A DNA stretch of 64,000 nt, taken from Streptomyces sp. NBC_00620 (GTDB lineage: Bacteria; Actinomycetota; Actinomycetes; Streptomycetales; Streptomycetaceae). The translations under genes were made by a program, and so were the position numbers. Position 1 is the first letter of the stretch; each line of letters begins with the position of its first letter. The DNA lies in contig NZ_JAPENY010000001.1 of the NCBI RefSeq assembly GCF_026341825.1, positions 558,001 to 622,000 of the forward strand. The letters are read 5' to 3'. This document shows, piece by piece, positions 44,341-53,700 of this stretch. The notes beneath the pieces are model-generated. The model was given only the letters and a program-made list of their open reading frames with translations. It was not told the DNA's origin and did not search any database.

Positions 44341-45396
44341 GTGCGTACCTGGGGATCAAAGGCCGTACTGGCCGTTGCCGTCATCGGCGGGCTGTTGGCC
44401 GGATGCTCGTCCAGCGATGGAGCCTCCTCCTCGAAGAGCGAGAGCACCGCCTCCGACTCGGACCGCAATCTCGTGGCCGGTGCCTCCGAGGGACCCTCCG
44501 TCGCCCCCAGCGCCGTCGAGGCCGGCATGGGTGCCGGGAGTGCCAAGGACGGGGAGTTCCCCCGGACCGTCGGGCATTTCCAGGGCAAGACGGAGATCAA
44601 GACCGAGCCCAAGAAGATCGCCGTGCTCAGCACCGGGCAGCTGGACGACCTGCTGTCCCTGGGCGTCGTGCCGACGGTCACGACCCGCGCCGACAACGCC
44701 GGGCTCGTCCCGGACTATTTGGCGGACGCCTTCCCGGCGTACAAGAAGCAGCTCGCGGAGATGACCGACGCGGGGACCCGCCAGGCGCCGAACCTGGAGA
44801 CGCTGGCCGCCGCCAAGCCCGACCTGATCCTGCTCAACGACTCGCTCGGCGACCTCTACCCGAAGCTGTCGAAGATCGCGCCGACCGTCGTGACGGCCGG
44901 CAACGGCATCAACTGGAAGCGCGACCTGCTGCTCGTCGGCGACGCTCTCGGCAAGGGCGAGCAGGCGCAGAAGCTGCTCGACTCCATCGTGGACGACGCC
45001 GCCGCCAGTGGTGAGAGCCTCGGCGATCCCGCCGTGTCGATGCTGCGCTTCACGCCGGACCGTACGCGGATGTTCGGGGTGTCCTCGTTCACCGGCTCGA
45101 TCGCCGTCGACATGGGGCTCGGCCGGCCCAAGTCGCAGCAGTTCAACGCGATTTCGCAGGACATCGGCGCGGAGAGCATCGACACCGCGGACGGCGACTG
45201 GATCTTCTACTCCGTGCAGGGCGACGCGTCCAAGACCGACGCGGGCAGCGTGCTCGCCGGACCTCTGTGGAAGTCGATGAAGGCGGTCAAGGCCGGGCAG
45301 GCCGTGAAGGTCGACGACGACCCCTGGTACCTCAACGCCGGTCCGACCGCCGCCAAGCTCGTCATCAAGCAGCTCACGGACACCATCGGCAAGTGA
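44341..45396 (+). CDS. Iron-siderophore ABC transporter substrate-binding lipoprotein
   Basis: 351 residues from a GTG. Lipobox LLAGC with Cys22, then a Ser-rich linker and a FepB/FhuD-type fold: KKIAVLSTGQLDDLLSLGVVPTVTTRA, NLETLAAAKPDLILLND, VSMLRFTPDRTRMFGVSSF, DDDPWYLNAGPTAAKLVI. Captures a ferric siderophore outside the membrane and docks on the two permeases encoded next (GTGA overlap). Controlled by the iron box at 44303. Confidence 0.93.
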   Translation: MRTWGSKAVLAVAVIGGLLAGCSSSDGASSSKSESTASDSDRNLVAGASEGPSVAPSAVEAGMGAGSAKDGEFPRTVGHFQGKTEIKTEPKKIAVLSTGQLDDLLSLGVVPTVTTRADNAGLVPDYLADAFPAYKKQLAEMTDAGTRQAPNLETLAAAKPDLILLNDSLGDLYPKLSKIAPTVVTAGNGINWKRDLLLVGDALGKGEQAQKLLDSIVDDAAASGESLGDPAVSMLRFTPDRTRMFGVSSFTGSIAVDMGLGRPKSQQFNAISQDIGAESIDTADGDWIFYSVQGDASKTDAGSVLAGPLWKSMKAVKAGQAVKVDDDPWYLNAGPTAAKLVIKQLTDTIGK

Positions 45397-46445
45397 GTCA
45401 GGCAGCTCAGGCGGAACACGCGGTTCCGCCGAGGTCGGTGAAACGACGCGCGACGACAGCCAGGCGTACCGCCTGGCTCGTCGTCGCGCTCCTGCTCACA
45501 GTCACCGCCGTCGCGTTCAGCCTCGCCGTCGGCACCCGCCCCGTGCCCCTGTCCACCGTCCTCGACGCCCTCCTGCACGGCGGGGACTCACCGGACGCGC
45601 TGGTCGTACGTTCGCTGCGGGTGCCGCGGACCGCGATCGGGCTGACGGCGGGGGCCGCGCTCGGGCTGGCCGGGGCGGCCTTGCAGGCGGTCACCCGCAA
45701 TCCGCTCGCCGATCCGGGGATCCTCGGACTGAGCCAGGGCGCGGCGGCCGGTGTCGTCTTCGCGATCGCGCTCGGGTGGGCGAACGGCTTCTCCGGGTAC
45801 GTCTGGTACGCCTTCACCGGCGCCGTCGTCGCCGCGTGTGTCGTGTACGCCATCGCCTCGCGCGGGCGGGGTGGCGCCTCGCCGGTGAAACTGGCCCTCG
45901 CCGGAACCGCGCTGTCCGCGATGACGGCCGGGGCCACCACCGTTGTACTGACGTCGAGTTCGGCGACCCTCGACCAGTTCCGGTTCTGGCAGGTGGGCGC
46001 GCTCAGCGGGCGCGACGCCGGGACCGTCGGGCGGATGCTGCCGTTCCTGATCGCCGGCGCACTCCTGGTGCTGGCCTGCGCCCGCGGCCTGGACGCGCTC
46101 GCGCTCGGCGACGACACGGCGCGGGCGCTGGGCCACCGGGTCGCGCTCGTACGGGGGTGTGCGGCGCTCGGCGCGACCGTGCTCACCGCCGCCGCGGTCG
46201 CCGCCGCGGGGCCGATCGCCTTCATCGGGCTCGCCGTACCCCACCTCGCCAACCGTCTGGTCTCCGGCGGCCACCGCTGGACGCTCCCGCTGTCCGCCCT
46301 CCTCGGCGCCGCCCTGCTGCTCGCGGCGGATGTGGCCGGGCGGGTGGTCCGCGCCCCCGCGGAGGTCCCGGCCGGCGTGATGACCGCGCTCGTGGGCGTA
46401 CCCGTACTGATCGTGCTTGTACGCCGGAAGTCGGTGGGCGCATGA
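45393..46445 (+). CDS. Ferric siderophore permease, FecCD family (first)
   Basis: 350 residues from a GTG overlapping the upstream stop. About 9-10 spans. LRVPRTAIGLTAGAALGLAGAALQAVTRNPLADPGILGLSQGAA is the FecCD signature; GPIAFIGLAVPHLANRL is the coupling loop to the ATPase. Heterodimer with the next protein. Confidence 0.93.
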   Translation: MSQAAQAEHAVPPRSVKRRATTARRTAWLVVALLLTVTAVAFSLAVGTRPVPLSTVLDALLHGGDSPDALVVRSLRVPRTAIGLTAGAALGLAGAALQAVTRNPLADPGILGLSQGAAAGVVFAIALGWANGFSGYVWYAFTGAVVAACVVYAIASRGRGGASPVKLALAGTALSAMTAGATTVVLTSSSATLDQFRFWQVGALSGRDAGTVGRMLPFLIAGALLVLACARGLDALALGDDTARALGHRVALVRGCAALGATVLTAAAVAAAGPIAFIGLAVPHLANRLVSGGHRWTLPLSALLGAALLLAADVAGRVVRAPAEVPAGVMTALVGVPVLIVLVRRKSVGA

Positions 46446-47491
46446 GCACCAGCACTTACCCCCGCTCAGCGGGCCTCTCCGCCGTCCGCCACCGCGGCCT
46501 CTCCGTCCTCCTGCACCGGCGTTCGGCAGCCGTCGTCTGCGCACTCGTCGTGCTCCTCGCGGGCGTGATGCTGCTGTCGGCGTGCGTCGGGCAGACGTAC
46601 ATCCCGCCGGGCGAGGTCTGGCGGGTGCTGCGCGGCCAGGGCGGCCCGTACGAACTGATCGTCGGTGAGCTGCGCGTCCCGCGGATCGTGCTCGGCGCGC
46701 TGGTCGGCGCCGCGCTCGGGCTGTCCGGGGCGCTCGTGCAGACCGTGACGCGCAACCCGCTCGCCAGCCCGGACGTCATCGGCGTCGGACACGGCGCCGC
46801 CGCCGCGACCGTCCTCGCGCTCGCCACCGGCACGGTCGCCTCCCCCGGCGCGCTCCCGGCCGTCGCGGTCACCGGCGGTCTGGTGGCCGCCGCGCTGGTG
46901 TACGTGCTGGCCTGGCGGCACGGGATGCAGCCAAGTCGGTTCGTGCTGACGGGAGTCGGGATCGGGGTCGCGCTCTCGGCGGTCGTACAGCTGTATCTGA
47001 CCGAGAGCGAACTCGCCGAGGCCGAGGCGCTCAAGCTGTGGCTGACCGGCAGCCTCAACGGGCGGGGCTGGGAGCAGGCGGGGCCGCTCGGCTGGGTCCT
47101 GCTTCTCTCGCTGCCCGCCCTGGTGTGGGCGAACCGGGCGCTGCGACCGCTCGGCCTCGACCCCGAGACGGCCGCCGCGCTCGGCATGCGCGTGCACCGC
47201 ACCCAACTCGGGCTGACCTTCCTGGGCGTGGTGCTCGCCGCGACCGCGACGGGGGCTGCGGGACCGATCGGCTTCGTCGCCCTCACCGGGCCGCAGCTGG
47301 CCCGCCGTATCACGCGCACCCCGCAACTGCCGCTCGTCGCCTCCGGGTTGACGGGAGCGGTCATCGTGGTCGTCGCGGATCTGGTGGCCCGTACGGTGGT
47401 GCCGCCGCTGGAGATTCCGGTGGGGGCGCTGACGTCGCTGGTCGGGGGGCCGTATCTGCTGTGGCTGCTGGGGCGTTCGGGCAAGCGCTGA
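46442..47491 (+). CDS. Ferric siderophore permease, FecCD family (second)
   Basis: 349 residues; ATG overlaps the previous stop. LRVPRIVLGALVGAALGLSGALVQTVTRNPLASPDVIGVGHGAA and GPIGFVALTGPQLARRI mark the same family. The operon ends here at a strong terminator with no FepC-type ATPase gene, so an ATPase encoded elsewhere must energise it. Confidence 0.93.
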   Translation: MSTSTYPRSAGLSAVRHRGLSVLLHRRSAAVVCALVVLLAGVMLLSACVGQTYIPPGEVWRVLRGQGGPYELIVGELRVPRIVLGALVGAALGLSGALVQTVTRNPLASPDVIGVGHGAAAATVLALATGTVASPGALPAVAVTGGLVAAALVYVLAWRHGMQPSRFVLTGVGIGVALSAVVQLYLTESELAEAEALKLWLTGSLNGRGWEQAGPLGWVLLLSLPALVWANRALRPLGLDPETAAALGMRVHRTQLGLTFLGVVLAATATGAAGPIGFVALTGPQLARRITRTPQLPLVASGLTGAVIVVVADLVARTVVPPLEIPVGALTSLVGGPYLLWLLGRSGKR

Positions 47492-47521
47492 ACCCGGGCC
47501 CGGAGAACCGGGCCCGGGTTC
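47490..47521. terminator. Bidirectional terminator
   Basis: Perfect 14-bp arms GAACCCGGGCCCGG and complement with an AGAA loop, between convergent genes. Confidence 0.85.
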
Positions 47522-47542
47522 GGCGCAATGCCGCGGACCTGA

Positions 47543-48583
47543 CTAGATCGTGGCCGTGTCGATCACGAACCGGTAGCGGACGTCGCTCGCGAGGACCCGC
47601 TCGTACGCGTCGTTGATCTCGGAGGCGGTGATCAGCTCGATCTCCGCGCCCAGGCCGTGCTCGGCGCAGAAGTCCAGCATCTCCTGGGTCTCCTGGATGC
47701 CGCCGATGCCGGAGCCGGCGAGGGTCTTGCGGCCCATGATCAGGGTGAAGAGGTTGAGCGAGATCGGCTCCTCCGGGGCGCCGACATTCACCAGCGCGCC
47801 GTCCGACTTCAGCAGGGACAGGTACGCGCCGAAGTCCAGCGGGGCCGAGACCGTCGACAGGATGATGTCGAAGGTGCCCGCCAGCTCCTGGAAGGTCTTC
47901 GGGTCGCTGGTCGCGTAGTAGTGGTCGGCGCCCAGCTTCAGGCCGTCGTCCTTCTTCCGGAGCGACTGGGACAGGACGGTAACCTCGGCACCGAGCGCGT
48001 GCGCGATCTTGACGCCCATGTGGCCGAGGCCGCCCATGCCGAGGACGGCGACCTTCTTGCCGGGACCGGCGTTCCAGTGCTTGAGCGGGGAGTACGTGGT
48101 GATGCCGGCGCAGAGCAGCGGCGCGGCCTCGTCGAGGGAGATGCCCTCGGGGATGCGGAGGGTGTAGTTCTCGTCGACGACGATGTGCGTGGAGTAGCCG
48201 CCGTAGGTGGGCGTGCTGTCCACACCGATGCCGTTGTACGTCTGGATGTTGCCCTTGACGCAGTACTGCTCCAGGCCCGCCTTGCAGTTCTCGCACTCGC
48301 GGCAGGAGTCGACCATGCAGCCGACGCCCGCGCGGTCGCCCACCTGGAACTTGGTGACGCCGGAGCCGACCTCGGTGACGATGCCGGCGATCTCGTGGCC
48401 CGGAACCATCGGGAAGATGGCCTCGCCCCAGCCCTCGCGGGCCTGGTGGATGTCCGAGTGACAGATGCCGGCGAACTTGATGTCGATCAGGACGTCGAAC
48501 TCACCGACCTCGCGCCGTTCGATGGTGGTGCGCTCCAGCGGAGCCTTGGCGGCGGGGGCGGCGTACGCAGCAACAGTGGTCAT
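47543..48583 (-). CDS. Zinc-dependent NAD(P) alcohol dehydrogenase (YahK/AdhA-like)
   Basis: 346 residues. Catalytic zinc ligands Cys41 (GICHSD), His63-Glu64 (GHE) and Cys158; structural zinc Cys94, 97, 100 and 108 ([15 protein letters not shown]). Cofactor motif GMGGLGHMG. This is the cinnamyl-alcohol-dehydrogenase-like MDR group, which reduces a wide range of aldehydes. Divergent from an MmyB-like regulator. Confidence 0.94.
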   Translation of the reverse strand: MTTVAAYAAPAAKAPLERTTIERREVGEFDVLIDIKFAGICHSDIHQAREGWGEAIFPMVPGHEIAGIVTEVGSGVTKFQVGDRAGVGCMVDSCRECENCKAGLEQYCVKGNIQTYNGIGVDSTPTYGGYSTHIVVDENYTLRIPEGISLDEAAPLLCAGITTYSPLKHWNAGPGKKVAVLGMGGLGHMGVKIAHALGAEVTVLSQSLRKKDDGLKLGADHYYATSDPKTFQELAGTFDIILSTVSAPLDFGAYLSLLKSDGALVNVGAPEEPISLNLFTLIMGRKTLAGSGIGGIQETQEMLDFCAEHGLGAEIELITASEINDAYERVLASDVRYRFVIDTATI

Positions 48584-48610
48584 GCCGGGGTTCTCCTAGG
48601 GAGTGGTCGT

Positions 48611-48645
48611 GTACCCGGCTGCCTTCTGACCTTCTGACCGGGTAC
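48611..48645. promoter_or_regulatory. Inverted repeat between adh and its divergent regulator
   Basis: GTACCCGG (48611-48618) and CCGGGTAC (48638-48645) flank the direct repeat CCTTCTGACCTTCTGAC. Candidate regulator site. Confidence 0.4.
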
Positions 48646-48773
48646 GTCGTCCAGCGTGCCGGTGCGCGCGACATTCACCCAGGTCACGGCTTTACGTACG
48701 TTCACTGGTCCTACTACTGGCGGGGTCAGGCTCGTGCGCGTACGACCGTGGACGGGCCGTGAATACTGAAGGC

Positions 48774-49688
48774 ATGGACCCACAGCCTTCTCAGCAGCCC
48801 GCGGGCGAAGCGGGGCCCCCGCTGGACCGGCGCGCCGAGCTCAGCGAGTTCCTGCGCACGCGCCGGGCCCGGCTGAAGCCCGAGGACGTGGGGATGCCGG
48901 ACTTCGGGCGGCACCGCCGGGTGCCGGGGCTGCGCCGCGAGGAGCTGGCGCAGCTGGCCGGGGTGTCGGTGGCGTACTACACCCGCCTCGAGCAGGGCAA
49001 CGGACGGAACGTGTCCGCGGAGGTACTCGACGCAATCGCGCGCGCCCTGCGGCTCACGGACGCCGAGCACGCGCATCTCACCCACCTCGCGAAGCCCAAG
49101 CAGCACAAGAAGAAGCAGGGGGCTCGGCCGCAGCAGGTACGGGGTGCCCTGCGGCAGCTGCTCGACACGCTGGACGGGGTGCCGGCGTACATCACCGGGC
49201 GGCGGTCCGACGTCCTCGTGTGGAACCGGATGGCCGCGGCGGTGTTCGGTGACTGGGCGGAGCTGCCGGTGCAGGAGCGGAACTGGGCGCGGATGGTGTT
49301 CCTCAAGCCCGAGTACCACGATCTGTTCGTGGAGTGGGAGCAGAAGGCGATCGACATCGTCTGCCTTCTGCGGATGGACGCGGGCTGTCACCCCGATGAT
49401 CCTCGGCTGTCCGCGCTGGTCGGGGAACTCTCCGTGAAGAGTGAGGACTTCCGGCGGTTGTGGGCCACGCACGACGTGAAGGAGAAGACTCACGGCGTGA
49501 AGCGGCTGCGTCATCCCCTGGTGGGTGACCTCTCCCTTCAGTACGAGTCCTTCCAGCTGGCCGGGGACGCTGAGCAGGTGCTGGTCACGTACCACGCGGA
49601 GCCGGGGTCGCCCTCTGCGGAGGCGCTCCACCTGCTGTCCAGCTGGGGCCGGGACGCGACGCGCGCGGGCGCCGGGTCACCGTCGTAG
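48774..49688 (+). CDS. XRE-family regulator with MmyB-like domain
   Basis: 304 residues from the ATG at 48774 (MDPQPSQQ); a GTG at 48759 is an alternative. HTH ~35-90: RVPGLRREELAQLAGVSVAYYTRLEQGNGRNVS. The MmyB-like domain follows (GVPAYITGRRSDVLVWNRMAAAVF, MVFLKPEYHDLFVEWE). A lysine-rich linker (KPKQHKKKQG) joins them. Probably regulates the divergent alcohol dehydrogenase. Confidence 0.92.
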   Translation: MDPQPSQQPAGEAGPPLDRRAELSEFLRTRRARLKPEDVGMPDFGRHRRVPGLRREELAQLAGVSVAYYTRLEQGNGRNVSAEVLDAIARALRLTDAEHAHLTHLAKPKQHKKKQGARPQQVRGALRQLLDTLDGVPAYITGRRSDVLVWNRMAAAVFGDWAELPVQERNWARMVFLKPEYHDLFVEWEQKAIDIVCLLRMDAGCHPDDPRLSALVGELSVKSEDFRRLWATHDVKEKTHGVKRLRHPLVGDLSLQYESFQLAGDAEQVLVTYHAEPGSPSAEALHLLSSWGRDATRAGAGSPS

Positions 49689-49689
49689 G

Positions 49690-49869
49690 TTTTTCGCCCC
49701 CTCCGCCCCTACCCATTCCCGTCACTTGGGGGCTCCGCCCCCAAACCCCCGCTCCGCGGGGTTCAGCCCGTCCGGCGTTTGAGGACGAGGCCGTTCAGGC
49801 CGACAGCGGGAGTCTGGGGGCGGCAGCCCCCAGGAACAAGGGACGGGTAGGGGCGGAGGGGGCGAAAAA
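49690..49869. repeat. Streptomyces intergenic element built of nested hairpins
   Basis: Perfect 25-bp inverted arms (49690-49714 and 49845-49869, beginning TTTTTCGCCCCC and ending GCGAAAAA) bracket four smaller hairpins: TGGGGGCT/GCCCCCA, CCCCGC/GCGGGG, GTCC..GGAC in GTCCGGCGTTTGAGGAC, and CTGGGGGC/GCCCCCAG. The GTCCGGCG..TTGAGGAC core is a frequent Streptomyces intergenic motif as I recall. Acts at least as a bidirectional terminator. Confidence 0.75.
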
Positions 49870-49876
49870 ACTCCCC

Positions 49877-50647
49877 CTACCCCCGATACGGCGGTGCCAC
49901 CCCCCACCCCCACCGCGGCACAGGCTGCTCCCCTGGAGCCACCGCGTCCGGGCCGGAGAAGTACACAGCCAGCCGCGTCCCCCACTCCACATACGCAACG
50001 AACGCCGAGCGGAACTCGGCGTCGGTCGGCAGGCCGGCGTCGTCGGCCGCGTCCTGGAGGAGGTTGACCCAGCGGCGGCGCTGGACTTCGGTGATGCCCT
50101 TGCCGAGGTGCTTGGCGACCATGTGCCCGTGCCCGCCCTGCGTCTCGGAGTACGCGGCAGGACCCCCGAAGACCTCACCGAGCCAGAGCGCGACATGCGC
50201 GGCATGCTCGGGGGCCATGTCCGCGAACACCGGAGCGAGGACGTCGTCCTTGAGGACCTTGTCGTAGAAGACCTCGGTGAGACGGGCGAAGGCCTCCGCG
50301 CCCCCCGCCCAGGCGTACAGCGTGGGCACGGCCGCACCCGAACCCCGTACCGCCGTCGGCTTGTAGTGGCGCATCTCCTCGATGCTGGAGACGTAGGGCC
50401 GGATCTCGGCCAGGAAGTCGGGGAAGAGCTCCGACTTGCGGAAGCCTTCGAGGTGGTCCTCGGTCGACGTCCAGGTGATCCGCAGGACGAAGTGCTCGAA
50501 GTCCTCGTCGCAGCGCGCCAGTTCGTAGTCCATGCATTGCGGAGCCGCGGCGAGCTGGACGGCGGCCCGGGTGTAGGCGGCGAGGAACTCCGCCGACTGC
50601 TGCTCGGGGATGCGGTACCGGATGTACTCGACGGTGTGGACGGTCAT
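49877..50647 (-). CDS. Antibiotic monooxygenase (ABM) domain fused to group II truncated hemoglobin
   Basis: 256 residues from the ATG at 50647 (a GTG at 50656 is possible). Residues 1-95 form an ABM ferredoxin-like domain (VEYIRYRIPEQQSAEFLAAY, QCMDYELARCDEDFEHFVLRITW). Residues 108-235 are a group II globin: FYDKVLKDDVLAPVFADM (CD region) and HGHMVAKHLGKGITEVQRRRWV, with probable proximal His180. Such chimeras have been described in Streptomyces. Likely binds O2, NO or peroxide and acts on a quinol-like substrate (inference). Confidence 0.9.
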   Translation of the reverse strand: MTVHTVEYIRYRIPEQQSAEFLAAYTRAAVQLAAAPQCMDYELARCDEDFEHFVLRITWTSTEDHLEGFRKSELFPDFLAEIRPYVSSIEEMRHYKPTAVRGSGAAVPTLYAWAGGAEAFARLTEVFYDKVLKDDVLAPVFADMAPEHAAHVALWLGEVFGGPAAYSETQGGHGHMVAKHLGKGITEVQRRRWVNLLQDAADDAGLPTDAEFRSAFVAYVEWGTRLAVYFSGPDAVAPGEQPVPRWGWGVAPPYRG

Positions 50648-50666
50648 GCCCCCCACACAAACACGG

Positions 50667-50701
50667 ACGGCCCGCCGGAAGCTCTCCCTCCGACGGGCCG
50701 T
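50667..50701. terminator. Terminator after the subtilase gene
   Basis: ACGGCCCGCCGGA and TCCGACGGGCCGT pair with one mismatch around a 9-base loop, 46 bases past the subtilase stop on the minus strand. Confidence 0.65.
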
Positions 50702-50746
50702 TCGCTATTGGCTCACTTCACTTGCGGGCTCAACCTGCCTGCGGGC

Positions 50747-53700
50747 TCACTTCCCGAAGTACGCGTTGAAGACCGAGACCGTCGACTTGTTCCCCTTCTT
50801 GTCGGCGATCCTGGCGCTGAAGGAGATGCCCTTGCCCTTGCCCGGGTTCTTGAAGGTGACCTTGCCGTTCTTGACGGTCAGCTTGGTCCACTTCTTGCCG
50901 TAGTCGTAACTGACGTACACGGCCAGCGACTTGAGGTTGCTGCCCGCGGCCGCTCCCTGGACGGTGACCGGCATGGTCACCTTCGCGCCCGCCGTGGCAC
51001 GGCTGTCCAGGCCGACGAGCGCGCCGAAGCGGGCCGTGGAGATGGGCAGCTTCGCGTTGGCGGCCTTCTTCGAGCGGAACGTCCAGCTCGCGTTGATCTT
51101 CGTGGCGGCCGCGGCCACCTTCGCGGAACGCGTGATGGACGTGTTCAGCTGGTACTGCGCATCCGCGGCCGGCACCTTGAACTGGCCGCTGCCGTCCAGC
51201 GGATCGGCACTCGCGGAGATCTTGGTGCCGTTGCGGTACAGGGTCGTCTTGACCGAGGTGTAGAGGGATTCACCGGCGTTCCCCGGGCCGTCGGCGAACA
51301 TCGGCAGATAGCCGTAGAGGTAGTCCCCGGAGCGGAAGACCCCGTACGCGCTGCCGAGCTTCGGGCCGAAGACCCCTCTGTTGAAGGTCTTCGTGTAGCT
51401 CGTGCCCGCCCGGTAGGTCACCGGGTCGCCCGAGGTGTAGAAGGCCTCCATGGCCGGGGAGCCGTCCGCGGCCACGCCCCCGTACTGCGCGAAGTCGAGG
51501 CCCCACTTGACCTGGTCACCGGTGGACAGGTAGACCGTCCGCGAGCTCGGCAGCTTCTGGGCGACCTCGACGCCGAAGGTGAAGTCGTTGGGCAGCTCGC
51601 CGTAGGCGAGGACCGAGCCCGTCTTGCCGGAGGCCGAGGCCCCCAGGTTCGCCTTCACCTTGGCGAGTTCGCTCGCCTTGTAGTGCTTGACCTTGGCGCC
51701 CTGCAGCTTGGTGACCTTGCCGCCGGTGAACACGTCGTACTCGGTGGCGCCACCCTTGACCCAGCTGCCGGACCAGCTCTGGTACAGGCCGGAGGCGATC
51801 GCCGGTCCGACGTGCGCGACCCGCAGGTTCTGGAAGGAGTCCAGGCCGATGCCCAGTCCGATGCCCGCGGCGTCGTACGAGTAGGAGACGACTCCCTGGA
51901 GCTGCTTCGCCGCCGCGTCCGGCACCGTGATGTCGGCGCCCTTGGCGGTGCGCTGGTCGATCGTCACCGTGGTGTCCTTGGTGACGTCCAGCTTGGGCTG
52001 GACCAGCCAGTCCACGCCGCCCTCGATGGTGACGAGGTCCTTCAGCAGGATGGTGTCCAGGATGTACGAGCCCTTGGGCACCCGGATGGTGTCGGTGGCC
52101 CCGGTGCCCTGCCGGTAGAAGTCCCGTCCTTCGGCCAGACCCGAGTAGGCCCACAGGTCGGTGAGGTGGATGGGCTGCTCGCCCGCGCGGGTGATGTAGT
52201 TCACGGTGACGTCGTACGACTCCACCTCGCGCTGCACCGCAGCCGCCGTGCGCACGGTCTGGCCGCCGCCGGTCGCCGTCACGTACGACGAGTACGCGCC
52301 GTCCGTGGTGCCGCCCAGCTTCGAGTTGACCGTCAGGTCGACGGAGGCCTCGCCGTTCGCGGGGACGGTGACCGTCGTCGCGCCGAGCGTGAAGAAGCCC
52401 GCGGGAGCCGCCTGGCCCTTGGGGTTGGTGGCCGTCGCCGTGAGGTTCAGGGTGACGTCCGCCGTGCCGAGGTTGCGGTAGGTGATCTGCTCGGTCACCG
52501 GGGTGTCGTCGGTGTGCGGCCACTCCTGGATACCGAAGCTCACCGACGAGTTCTTGGCGATCACGGTCTGCTGGATGGCCTTGTCGACCTGGATCCGGCC
52601 CGCGCCCTGCTGGAACGGCGTGTACGCGCCGCCCTTCGCGGAACCGGTCAGCGCGCCCTTGAGCTCGGCGTACGTCCAGTCCGGGTGCTGCTGCTTGAGG
52701 ATCGCCGCCGCGCCCGCGACATGCGGGGTCGCCATCGACGTACCCGAGATGGTCAGGTAGCCGGCCGGCTTCTCGCCGACCTCCTGGGCGATGAGGCTGC
52801 CCGCGGCCGAGGCCGCCGTGATGTCCACACCGGGCGCCGTGACGTCGGGCTTGATGCCCCCGTCGAGGCCGGGGCCCCGGCTGGAGAAGGCCGCCAGCTT
52901 GTCGCTGTCGTCCACGGCGCCGACGGTGAGCGCGTCGGCCGCGCTGCCCGGGGAGCCGACGGTCTGCTCGCCGCCGTCGTTGCCCGCGGCGATCGCGAAG
53001 AGGATGCCCTTCTCCTCGGACAGCTTGTTGACCTCGGCCTCGAGCGGGTCGATCTCGGGGGTGTCGAAGCCGCCCAGGCTGAGGTTCACGACGTCGGCGC
53101 CCTGCTCGGCCGCCCACTCCATGCCCGCGAGGATGCTGGAGTCCTCGCCGCTGCCCGTGTCGCTGAGGACCTTGCCGTTGAGGATCGTCGCGCCGGGCGC
53201 GACACCCTTGTACTTGCCGTTCGACTTGGCGCCCGTGCCCGCCGCGATCGACGCGACGTGCGTGCCGTGGCCGTACTTGTCGGTCGCGTCCGGAGAGGTG
53301 GAGAAGTTCTTCGACTCGGCCACCTGGCCCTTGAGGTCCGGGTGGGTCGTGTCGACTCCGGTGTCCAGTACGGCGATCTTGACGCCCTTGCCGTCGTAAC
53401 CGGCGGCCCACGCCTTGGGGACACCGATCTGCGGCACGGACTTGTCGAGGGTCACCTCGCGTACGCCGTCCAGCCAGACGTGCGCGACTCCCGAGGCCGC
53501 GCTGCCGTCGTCGGTGACCGCGTCCCACAGCTCGGCGGCGTCCTGCTTGGGCGTCAGAACGGCGTCCGCGTTGAGGGACTTGAGGGTCCTGCGGACGGTG
53601 CCCGCGTCACGGACGTCGTCCTTGGCGGCCGTCGCCGTGCCCTTGTAGCCGACGATCACCTTCAGGCCCTGCTTCTGGGACTTGCGGTTCGCCGCCTTGT

